Shown piece by piece: positions 1 to 6,897 of a stretch of DNA of 64,000 nucleotides. Both the position numbers and the translations under genes were made by a program. Under the pieces are notes generated by a model. It saw only the letters and a list, made by a program, of their open reading frames with translations. It had not been told where the DNA came from and did no database searches. Source of the DNA: JACVRW01 sp963812915 (GTDB lineage: Bacteria > Actinomycetota > Thermoleophilia > Solirubrobacterales > Thermoleophilaceae); NCBI GenBank assembly GCA_963812915.1, contig CAWEXB010000008.1, positions 310,001-374,000 of the forward strand. Reading direction: 5' to 3'. The first letter of the stretch is position 1. Each line of letters begins with the position of its first letter.

Positions 1-286
1 TCAGCCCAAGCAGCCACGGATAGTCCTCGCGGGGGACCAGGTGGAGCGTGCCGCGGCAGAGCCAGCCGACTACGAGCGAGCGCTCGACGGTCAGCGCTCG
101 GTCCACATCCGCGGAGGTGAACCCCCGGCCGCGCGCCCGCAGCGCAAGTCGCGCCGCCCGCAGGTCCTGCGCCTGAACCGCCAGCAGCCGCCCCGCGATC
201 CGCGCGGGCGTCGACTCGCGTGGGCCGCTGAGCAGCTGCGCCGCCGCCCTGCGCGCCCGTAGTCGCCTCGCCTCGTCAGTCCCCAG
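1..286 (-). CDS. Winged-helix DNA-binding protein (HTH_42/AlkZ-like), N-terminal part, cut by window edge
   Basis: About 95 N-terminal residues run off the left edge without a stop. The pattern AVQAQD, then FTSADVDRAL, then WLCRGTLHLVPREDY is characteristic of the HTH_42 winged-helix family, which includes AlkZ-type DNA glycosylases and many uncharacterised actinobacterial proteins. There is no ATG, GTG or TTG between the in-frame TGA at 293-295 and the conserved region; CTG at 284-286 is the nearest possible start. The gene would overlap the cupin stop by 11 bp on the same strand, suggesting translational coupling. Family assignment is fairly firm; whether it acts on DNA damage cannot be told from this fragment. 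Confidence 0.7.
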   Translation of the reverse strand, partial: MGTDEARRLRARRAAAQLLSGPRESTPARIAGRLLAVQAQDLRAARLALRARGRGFTSADVDRALTVERSLVVGWLCRGTLHLVPREDYPWLLGL

Positions 287-641
287 TTGGGGTCACTCCC
301 GCGGCCTCCACCATAAGGATCGCCGTACGGCGTGGCGCGCGGGTGCGATGCACGACGTTCCTGGGGACCGTGTATCCCTGGTGTCGCTCCAAGGTCACCG
401 TCTCGCCCTCGTCGAGGTCGATCAGCAGCTGTCCCTCGAGCACCAGGAAGAACTCATCCTCGTCGAGGTGCTTGTGCCAGTGAAAGTCGCCCTCGATCAC
501 TCCGAGCCGGACCACCGCGTCGTTGACGCTCGTCAGGGTCTGGTTGAACCACTCCTCGCCGGCGCCCTCGATCTCGGCGGGAATGTCGATCAGGTTGGAT
601 TGACCGTACTTGTCGTCCAGGTGAATGTTGTAGTCGGGCAT
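276..641 (-). CDS. Small cupin-domain protein
   Basis: 121 residues starting at an ATG whose protein begins MPDYNIHLDDKYG; a longer in-frame extension to 704 lacks conservation. One conserved cupin barrel is visible, with the metal motif HWHKHLDEDEFFLVLEG (His, His, Glu) and a second motif near VPRNVVHRTRAP. The length matches single-domain cupins of unknown substrate that are often annotated as mannose-6-phosphate-isomerase-like. Its start lies 27 bp from the divergent amidohydrolase start, and its stop overlaps the downstream winged-helix gene. The substrate is not predictable. Confidence 0.85.
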   Translation of the reverse strand: MPDYNIHLDDKYGQSNLIDIPAEIEGAGEEWFNQTLTSVNDAVVRLGVIEGDFHWHKHLDEDEFFLVLEGQLLIDLDEGETVTLERHQGYTVPRNVVHRTRAPRRTAILMVEAAGVTPTGD

Positions 642-668
642 ATCGCGACAGCGTAGGGTCGCGGTCGC

Positions 669-2241
669 ATGACGCTCCAATCTCGTCCTCCATGGGGGTC
701 CCATCCGGACGCTCGACTCTGCGGCGCCGCTCGCGGGCGAGCTGGCGATCTACGACGGGCGCGTCGTATCCGGGCCGGTCCCCGGCGCGGAGCGGGTCGA
801 CCTCGCCGGCCGCTGCGTCGTGCCCGGACTCGCGGACGCCCACGTGCACTTCCCCACCTGGTCGCTCGCGCAGCGCCAGGTCCGGCTCGAGGGCGCTCAC
901 TCTCTCGACGACGCTCTGGCAGCGGTGGCCGAGGCCGTCCCGGGCATTCCGGCGGGTGGCTGGCTCCGGGGCGTCGGCTGGCGTGACGGCGACTGGACCG
1001 AGCCGCCCACGCGACCGGCCCTCGACCGCGTGGCGCCCGATACGCCGGTGGCTCTGTTCTCGCGCGACTACCACTCCCTGTGGCTGAACGGCGCGGCGCT
1101 GGCGCGAGCGGATGGTCCCCTCGAGCCACAGGGCGGCGTCGTCGATCGGGACGAGCGCGGCGAGCCGACGGGAGTGCTGCGCGAGAACGCCGCCTGGGCG
1201 TTCCGCGACCGCTACGTGCGCCCCACGATGGCCGAGATGGTGGACGCCTCGCGCGAGGGCCTCCGAGTTGCCGCCGCGCGAGGAGTCACCGCCATTCACG
1301 ACAAGGACGGCTGGCTCGGAGCGTTCGAGGTCTTCGCGCGGCTGCGCGAGCGGGATGAGTTGAGCCTGCGCGTCTGGCAGTCATTTCCTTGGGACCGGCT
1401 CGACGAGCTGCATGCGCTCGGCATCCGCTCGGGGGTCGGCGACGACCTCCTGCGCATCGGCTACCTGAAGGGATTCATGGACGGGACGCTTGGCTCCGCC
1501 ACCGCCCGCCTCCTCGACGGGTCGGGGGTCGAGATCACTTCGCGAGCGCAGCTCGAGGAGGTCGTGCGGCGCGCGGCCGATGCTCACTTTCCGGTCGCGG
1601 TGCACGCCATCGGCGACGCCGCCAACCGCGACGCCCTCGACGCCTTCGCGGCAACGCGTGAGGCTTGGCGGGCCGCGGGCCTGCGGCCACGTATCGAGCA
1701 CGCCCAGCTGCTGGCCGCCGAGGACGTGGCCCGGTTCGCGGAGATCGGCGTTGCCGCCTCCGTCCAGTTCAGCCACGCTCCCTCCGACCGCGACCTCGCC
1801 GACCGTCTCTGGGAGGGTCGCGACGGCGCCTACGCCTACCGCTCCCTGCTCGACGCCGGGGCCCTTCTGGCAAACGGATCCGACGCCCCCGTCGAGGAGC
1901 TCGACCCGCTCGCCGGGATCGTGGCGGGCGTGCGGCGCACGCTCGACGAGCGGCCGCCCTGGCGTCCCGAGCAGGCGGTGACGATCGCGGAGGCGCTGCG
2001 GGCCGCGACCGTCGCTCCGGCGTGGCTCGAGGGCCAGGAACGCCGCCGGGGCAAGCTCCGGCCCGGGATGCTCGCCGACCTCGTGGTACTCGATCGCGAC
2101 CCGTTCACCTGCCCGCCGGAAGAGCTATCCGGGCTCCGTGTACTCGCGACAATGGTCGGCGGGCGCTGGACGCACCTCGCGCCCGAGGGACCCGGGGACT
2201 CGCTCAGCCGGGCCGCCGGACACGCATCACGCGACTGGTGA
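669..2241 (+). CDS. Amidohydrolase family 3 (YtcJ-like) metal-dependent hydrolase; start region frameshifted
   Basis: Large periplasmic/cytosolic-type amidohydrolase of the YtcJ group. Visible motifs: the metal pair DAHVHF, the segment FMDGTLGSATA, HAIGDAANRD, RIEHAQLL and the late aspartate in ANGSDAPVEELD, all in family order. The N-terminal beta-sandwich strand LVLHGGPIRTLD is present but has no standard start codon in its frame; the only conserved-looking start, ATG at 669, is in the neighbouring frame. Removing one C near 675 would give a normal N-terminus. GTG at 820 is an alternative start but would delete the sandwich strands. The 3' end overlaps the convergent MFS gene by 38 bp. Substrate unknown. 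Confidence 0.8.
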
Positions 2242-3586
2242 CCACGGCCGCCGCGGCGGCGATACCGGCCGAGACGAGCATCGCGGCCGCGAGACCGTCG
2301 GCTAGCGCCTCGGCTTGATCGCCCCCCGCCGCGTTCTCCACGGCGCTCAGCACCGCCCCGCCGACCGCAACGCCGAGGACCGCTCCGAGCTGGCGCGCCT
2401 CGGTGACGAGGCTGGACGACAGGCCTCGCTCCGCACGCGGTATTGCCTCGATCTCCGCGGCGCCGGCCGGAGTGAACACGAACGGACGCGACAGGCCGAA
2501 GACGAGCAGGGCCACGAGCAGGAGCCAGACCTCGTCGGCCGCCGCCGCGACGGCGATTCCCAGTAGTCCCGCCGCGGCGAGGGCCAGCCCGCCGTATATG
2601 AGACGCCGCGAGCCGTGCTTGTCGGCCATGCGACCGGTGACCGTCGACAGGAGCCCGCTCCAGATGACCGCCGGCAGCAGCAACAGGCCCGCGGCGAGCG
2701 GGCCGTAGTCGAGCGATTGCTGAAGGTAGAGGACCACGTACACGGTCACCGCCAAGACCGCGAACTGAATGACCAGGAGGGCGATCAGCGGACCCTGGAT
2801 CGCCGGGCGGCGGAGGAGCGTAACCGGGATCAACGGGTGTCTCCGGCGGTGCTCCAGGCCGACGAACACGGTCAGGAGCACCATCCCGAGCACGATGCCG
2901 CCCGCGGTCAACAGGTGCGGCCAGTCCACGATGTGCAGGAGCGACGCGACCAGCACCGAGAGCGCCACAAGGAGGACGGCGGCCCCCGCCCAGTCGATCG
3001 GGGCGGCCTCGGGGTCTTTGGACTCGCTGGCGTACCGCGCCGCCACGATGAACGAGAAGAGGACGATCGGCACGTTCAGGACGAAGATCCAGCGCCAGCT
3101 GGCAGCTTCGACCAGCGCCCCACCCACGAGCGGGCCGATGGTGAGGCAGGTTGTGCCGACGCTCGCCAGGAACCCCACCGCCCACCCCTGTCTGTCCTCT
3201 GGCAGCGCGTTCGTGATGATGGCCAGCGCGAGCGGTTGGACGAGCGCGGCGCCCGCGCCCTGGATCAGGCGGGCGATGATCAGCACGAGCTCCGTCGGAG
3301 CGGCGGCACAGGCAGCCGAGGCGGCTCCGAACAGCGCGAGACCGAGCAGGAACATCCTGCGGCGCCCGTATCGATCGCCCAGGCGTCCGGAGACCGACAT
3401 GAACGCGGCCAGCGAAAGCAGGTACGCCCCGATGCTCCAGCCGATCTCCGCCCGCGAGGCGCCGAACTCGGACTGGATCGCGGGCAGGGCGACCGTGACC
3501 GCCGTCTGATCGAGGAAGATCAGCGCGTTCGCGGCCGCCGTCGCCGCCAGGACGCCACGCGCCGGCCGCTGCTCGAGACGGGTCAG
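2204..3586 (-). CDS. MFS multidrug exporter, DHA2 (EmrB/QacA) family, ~14 TM
   Basis: About 460 residues, almost entirely hydrophobic segments. The first helix contains LDQTAVTVALPAIQSEF, the DHA2 signature, followed by the loop motif GRLGDRYGRRRMF and the helix-5 stretch TIGPLVGGALVEAASWRWIF (motif C-like). The length fits 14-TM drug/proton antiporters. No ATG, GTG or TTG lies at the expected N-terminus; CTG at 3586 overlaps the stop of the upstream small gene as CTGA and is the likely start. A much longer in-frame ORF reaching 4738 is an out-of-frame shadow of the methyltransferase. The exported compound is unknown. Confidence 0.85.
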   Translation of the reverse strand: MTRLEQRPARGVLAATAAANALIFLDQTAVTVALPAIQSEFGASRAEIGWSIGAYLLSLAAFMSVSGRLGDRYGRRRMFLLGLALFGAASAACAAAPTELVLIIARLIQGAGAALVQPLALAIITNALPEDRQGWAVGFLASVGTTCLTIGPLVGGALVEAASWRWIFVLNVPIVLFSFIVAARYASESKDPEAAPIDWAGAAVLLVALSVLVASLLHIVDWPHLLTAGGIVLGMVLLTVFVGLEHRRRHPLIPVTLLRRPAIQGPLIALLVIQFAVLAVTVYVVLYLQQSLDYGPLAAGLLLLPAVIWSGLLSTVTGRMADKHGSRRLIYGGLALAAAGLLGIAVAAAADEVWLLLVALLVFGLSRPFVFTPAGAAEIEAIPRAERGLSSSLVTEARQLGAVLGVAVGGAVLSAVENAAGGDQAEALADGLAAAMLVSAGIAAAAAVVTSRVMRVRRPG

Positions 3587-3774
3587 AGCGTCTGCTGATC
3601 TCGGAAGACGTAGACGGCCGTCTCGCCGCCCGCGGCCACTTCCTTCAGGTCGTAGAAGTAGATGTGACCGTCCTGGACGTCGACATCGATGGTGTGGGGC
3701 GGCTTCCCCTCTGCACCCGTGTCGACTCCGACCGTTCTGCCTTCGAGTGGCCCGTCTGACAAGAGCGCCTGCAT
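3583..3774 (-). CDS. Small conserved hypothetical protein (63 aa)
   Basis: The protein begins MQALLSDGPLEGRTV and ends YVFRDQQTL. It resembles small actinobacterial proteins that open with a (L)LxDGPxxGxxV segment and close with an aromatic strand, of unknown function. Its stop TGA is shared with the CTG start of the MFS gene, so the two are probably cotranslated, downstream of the SAM methyltransferase. No membrane segment or metal motif is seen. Confidence 0.6.
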   Translation of the reverse strand: MQALLSDGPLEGRTVGVDTGAEGKPPHTIDVDVQDGHIYFYDLKEVAAGGETAVYVFRDQQTL

Positions 3775-3843
3775 GAGCGCAACCTACCTGGATCCGCGGC
3801 CGGCGTCGGGGGTCGACAAACCCCGCCGCGTGCTGCGCGGCCG

Positions 3844-4929
3844 CTACGCGTGCAGCCGGTAGAGGCGGAAGAACTGGTTCTCGACCGGCAGGACCTCGAC
3901 GCTCGCAAAGCCCGCCGCGGCGGCGTAGTCGCGGACGGCGTCGGCGCGCATGACCGTGCCGGTGGCGGCCGAGGGCTCCTCGACGAGCTGGGCCGGCAGG
4001 CAGTGGACGACGCTCCAGCCGTACATCATCCGCTCGACCTCGTCGCCGGGCGCGGTGAAGCGATCGGCGACCCGCTCGTCCACCACCAGCACCGTGCCGC
4101 CCTCGGCGAGCGCGGCGCGGGCGGAAGCGAGCGCGTCGACGGGCCGGGCGAGGTCGTGAAGCGTCTCGAGGAGCAGGATCAGGTCGTACGGCCCGTGCGC
4201 GGCGAGGCCGCCGGCGTCCCCCTCGAGGAAGCGGAGGCGGCCGTTGAGACCGGCCTCTTCGGCGTGCATGCGAGCGTCGGCGATCGAGCCGGGATCCGCG
4301 TCGATCCCGTCGACCTGTGCGTAGAGGAACTCCTGCGCGACTGCGATCGTCGACCAGCCCTGGCCGCAGCCCACGTCGGCGACACGCGCCGGCCGGCCCG
4401 CCTCGAGCCGCGCCATTACGTCGGGCATCGCCGCCAGCCAGTCGCAGGACAGCTCCTGGGTAAAGGCCGGACGGTTGATGTGGCCCTGCCCGTGGCGGAA
4501 GTCGCGGCCGTAGGCCCGGTACGGGACGCCCCCACCTGTGCGATATGCCTCGACCACATCGGGAAGCACGCGTCCGATGCCGGCGAGCATGTGTGCGAAG
4601 GGCGCGACGTGTGCCGCGTCGTCGTGATCGACGAGCACCCGGCCCTGATCGGCGGCGAGCGCGTAGCGCCGCTCGGCAGGCGCGGCCCCCGTGTCCTCGA
4701 CCTCGATCAGACCCGCCACCGCCTGCTGCTCGAGCCACTCCCGCGCGTATCGCGGCGCGATGCCGGCCGTCTCGGCGAGTTCGTCGCTGACGAGCGGGCC
4801 ATGCTCGTCGAGCGCCCGGTAGAGGCCAAGCTCCGATCCCAGGTACACGGAGTGGAGCTCGAGCGCGCCGAGTGCCGCGCCGAACAGGCGCTGGGCGAGC
4901 GCGTCGGTGCGATCGAGGACGGTGGTCAT
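3844..4929 (-). CDS. SAM-dependent methyltransferase with N-terminal winged helix (Rv2258c-like)
   Basis: 361 residues. Residues ~1-90 form a dimerisation/winged-helix region (ELGLYRALDEHGPLVSDELAE) and the rest is a class I methyltransferase fold with motif I VADVGCGQGWSTIAVA, an acidic residue at the end of the second strand (VDGIDADPGS) and post-I segment LRFLEGDAGGL. This layout is that of actinobacterial Rv2258c-like proteins, sometimes misannotated as transcriptional regulators. The start is ATG with AAGGAG eight bases upstream. It heads a same-strand run with the small protein and the MFS exporter, which may suggest modification plus export of one compound (inference). A palindrome sits about 60-85 bases upstream of the start. 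Confidence 0.85.
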   Translation of the reverse strand: MTTVLDRTDALAQRLFGAALGALELHSVYLGSELGLYRALDEHGPLVSDELAETAGIAPRYAREWLEQQAVAGLIEVEDTGAAPAERRYALAADQGRVLVDHDDAAHVAPFAHMLAGIGRVLPDVVEAYRTGGGVPYRAYGRDFRHGQGHINRPAFTQELSCDWLAAMPDVMARLEAGRPARVADVGCGQGWSTIAVAQEFLYAQVDGIDADPGSIADARMHAEEAGLNGRLRFLEGDAGGLAAHGPYDLILLLETLHDLARPVDALASARAALAEGGTVLVVDERVADRFTAPGDEVERMMYGWSVVHCLPAQLVEEPSAATGTVMRADAVRDYAAAAGFASVEVLPVENQFFRLYRLHA

Positions 4930-4990
4930 GTGGTTGCGTCTCCTTGGGTCGCGAGTACTGCCGAAACTGTCCTCGACGACCGGCGACGCC

Positions 4991-5013
4991 GGTATGGGGG
5001 AAGTCCCCCTACC
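4991..5013. promoter_or_regulatory. GC-rich palindrome upstream of the methyltransferase operon
   Basis: The arms GGTATGGGGGA and TCCCCCTACC pair almost perfectly around a 2-base centre. It lies 62-84 bases before the methyltransferase ATG, a normal operator position, and inside the degenerate stretch between the methyltransferase and the DUF222 gene. No cognate regulator can be named. Confidence 0.4.
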
Positions 5014-5054
5014 TGGCGTTGACGGGAGCGGATACGGACCGCGCGGAAGGTGGG

Positions 5055-5219
5055 GCGGCGCGCGGGCACACCCAGGGCGCCGGTTGGGGGCGCCTCGCCG
5101 GCCTCGGTCAGGACGACGTTGGCGGCCCGTTCGTCGTCGCGGCGCTGCGGCCGATAGCGCGCTGTCATCGCTCGCGAGGCGGTGTAGAGCTCGACGCACA
5201 GCTGATCCTCGAGCCGGAG
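5055..5219 (-). pseudogene. OhrR/MarR-family regulator remnant with internal deletion
   Basis: One reading frame joins the typical N-terminal helix of OhrR-like regulators (LRLEDQLCVELYTASRAMTA) directly to their C-terminal wing and helix (RRDDERAANVVLTEAGEA, then ALGVPAR). The central winged-helix DNA-binding region, about 60 residues in the family, is missing. There is no good start and the frame then runs into unrelated sequence. I read this as a deletion remnant. The rest of the 470-base stretch between the methyltransferase and the DUF222 gene (4930-5401) holds only the palindrome and this fragment. Confidence 0.6.
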
Positions 5220-5401
5220 CGAGCGAGGGAAGTCCGCCCCGCCGTGCTTGGTACTTCCCGCTCCCTCCCGTCCGACCTGCGCGCATGCAAGCAGGGCTTG
5301 TGCTCGGCAGGGTTGGCTTCGGGCGCGAGACCGCGCACGGGCCGGGTAGGGTCGGGGTGGACGCGCGCCACGTCGCTCTCCGGCTCGGGGCGGGGCGCGC
5401 C

Positions 5402-6862
5402 CTAGCGTTTCCAATTGGTGGGCGGTGGTCCGGTGAGTCGGCCGTCCCCTTCGGCGAGGCCGGCGACTACCCAGTGCAGGTCGAGCCTGTCGCCGGCGTA
5501 GATGTGCGGGACGCAGGTTTGTTCGGTGAGGTCGAGGCCGTGGTCTCGGTTGCGGCGTTGCAGCTCGCCGGATTCGCCAGTGGGGCGTTGCGGGGCGACC
5601 GGCACGGCTTGGCCGTCGCGGCGGCGGAAGCGGAGCGCGCCCCGTGTGCCGCGTTCGATCCGGTAGCCGCCCTCGTGGACGAGGCCGTGGTGGTGGGAAC
5701 AGAGGTGGACGAGGTTGGACAGGTCGGTGCGGCCGCCGCCTGCCCAGTGGTCGACGTGGTGGGCGTGCAGATAGCGGCGCTGCGGGCAGCCGGGGAAGCG
5801 GCAGATGGGGTCGCGGCTCTTGAGCGCGCGTCTGAGCGCCGGCGGCACGCTGCGTGTGCGACGGCCGACCGACAGCGGCCGGCCGTCGCGCTCGAGGATG
5901 CGCATCAGGCTGGCGTCACAGCCCAGGCGGCGGGCGGTCTCGGGATGAAGCGCAGTGCCGTCCTCGAGCTGGCAGGCGCCCTCCTCGTCGGCAGCGAGGG
6001 TGGCGGCGTCGACGTGCACCACGACCTGGTAGCGGTCCGCCGAAGCGCGCTCCGCCGGCCCCGAGGACAGCAGCGTCTGGGCCATCAGCACCATCGCGTC
6101 GGCGTTCGACACCGTCGTGCGCTCGCCGGCCGCCGGCGCGTGTTCGCCCCGATCGGCGTCGCCGCCAGGCGTGTCCCCGATATGGGTTGTTTCATCGGAA
6201 GCGCTTCCCGCGCCCGAGTCGGCACCGTTCTCCCGCCCCTCCCCCTGGCGGGGTTCCCGCGCCTCGCGCAGTGCGTCGCGGCCGGCGTCGAGCGCGGCCA
6301 GCAAAAGCGCCCCCTCCTCCGCTGGCAGCCGGGCCCGCAGCAGCAGCGAGCCGTCGTCGTCGTGGTCGCAGCGCACGTAGCGGCGCCCAGGGTCGCTCGC
6401 GCCGAGCTCGTAGCCCACCACGCTGCGGTAGCCGCGCACGATCCGCTCCAGCTGCGCCGCCGACGCGTGGCGGGCGATCATGATCAGGTGGCCCTCGCTC
6501 TCGGCGGTCGCAACTCGGGTCAGTGCCCGCACCTGCGAGTAGCAGAGCTCGCCGCGGGCGAACGTCGCCCGCAGCTCCGGCAGCCCATCAAGCGACCGCG
6601 CCACCCGCAGCTGCTCGCGCGCCGCCGCCGGGCTCAGCCCGCAGCGGTAGGAGAGCCAGTGCGTGCAGGATCGGCAGTCCCCGGCGGCCCAGCCCTCGCG
6701 GCGGTCAAACTCCCCCACCAGCAGCAGCCAGCGGCAGGTCGCCGCGTTGATATGAGCGGCCTGTCGCGTGATCTCACGCTCCAGCCGCTCGACCGACATC
6801 GTCCCCAGCGCCGAGACGTCGTCGGGCGCTTTTGTCGTCTTTTCTTCATTGACCGAACGCAT
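5402..6862 (-). CDS. DUF222 - HNH endonuclease protein (13E12 repeat family)
   Basis: 486 residues. The N-terminal ~300 residues are DUF222 (SALGTMSVERLEREITRQAA, HWLSYRCGLSPAAAREQLRVA, ARGELCYSQVRALTRVA). The C-terminal HNH domain has the zinc and catalytic pattern CRFPGC, then HAHHVDHWAGGGRTDLSNLV, then LCSHHHGLVHEGG. A poorly conserved acidic linker of about 55 residues (near EGRENGADSGAG) separates them. These are putative nucleases, abundant and multicopy in actinobacteria, with unproven role. The start ATG lies in the middle of a perfect SOS-box-like palindrome, so expression is likely DNA-damage controlled. It is transcribed away from the LuxR gene. Confidence 0.9.
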   Translation of the reverse strand: MRSVNEEKTTKAPDDVSALGTMSVERLEREITRQAAHINAATCRWLLLVGEFDRREGWAAGDCRSCTHWLSYRCGLSPAAAREQLRVARSLDGLPELRATFARGELCYSQVRALTRVATAESEGHLIMIARHASAAQLERIVRGYRSVVGYELGASDPGRRYVRCDHDDDGSLLLRARLPAEEGALLLAALDAGRDALREAREPRQGEGRENGADSGAGSASDETTHIGDTPGGDADRGEHAPAAGERTTVSNADAMVLMAQTLLSSGPAERASADRYQVVVHVDAATLAADEEGACQLEDGTALHPETARRLGCDASLMRILERDGRPLSVGRRTRSVPPALRRALKSRDPICRFPGCPQRRYLHAHHVDHWAGGGRTDLSNLVHLCSHHHGLVHEGGYRIERGTRGALRFRRRDGQAVPVAPQRPTGESGELQRRNRDHGLDLTEQTCVPHIYAGDRLDLHWVVAGLAEGDGRLTGPPPTNWKR

Positions 6863-6868
6863 GTTCGG
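6853..6868. promoter_or_regulatory. LexA/SOS box overlapping the DUF222-HNH start codon
   Basis: CCGAAC-GCAT-GTTCGG is a perfect 6-bp inverted repeat with a 4-base spacer. It contains CGAAC(N4)GTTCG, the consensus SOS box of Bacillus and mycobacteria. The start codon of the DUF222-HNH gene (6860-6862, minus strand) occupies the spacer, so bound LexA would block transcription or initiation. Family knowledge: SOS boxes have been noted at some mycobacterial 13E12 genes. Confidence 0.75.
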
Positions 6869-6897
6869 ATGATGACGGCGTCGGAGGACGGAACGAG

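Noticed and set aside
2615..3598. Plus-strand ORF of 327 codons
   Set aside because: Antisense to MFS helices; composition is Arg/Asp/Gln-rich shadow with no recognisable family.
2204..4738. One minus-strand ORF of 844 codons spanning the MFS gene and much of the methyltransferase gene
   Set aside because: Only the last ~460 codons show a protein pattern; the rest is a wrong-frame shadow of the methyltransferase caused by high GC.
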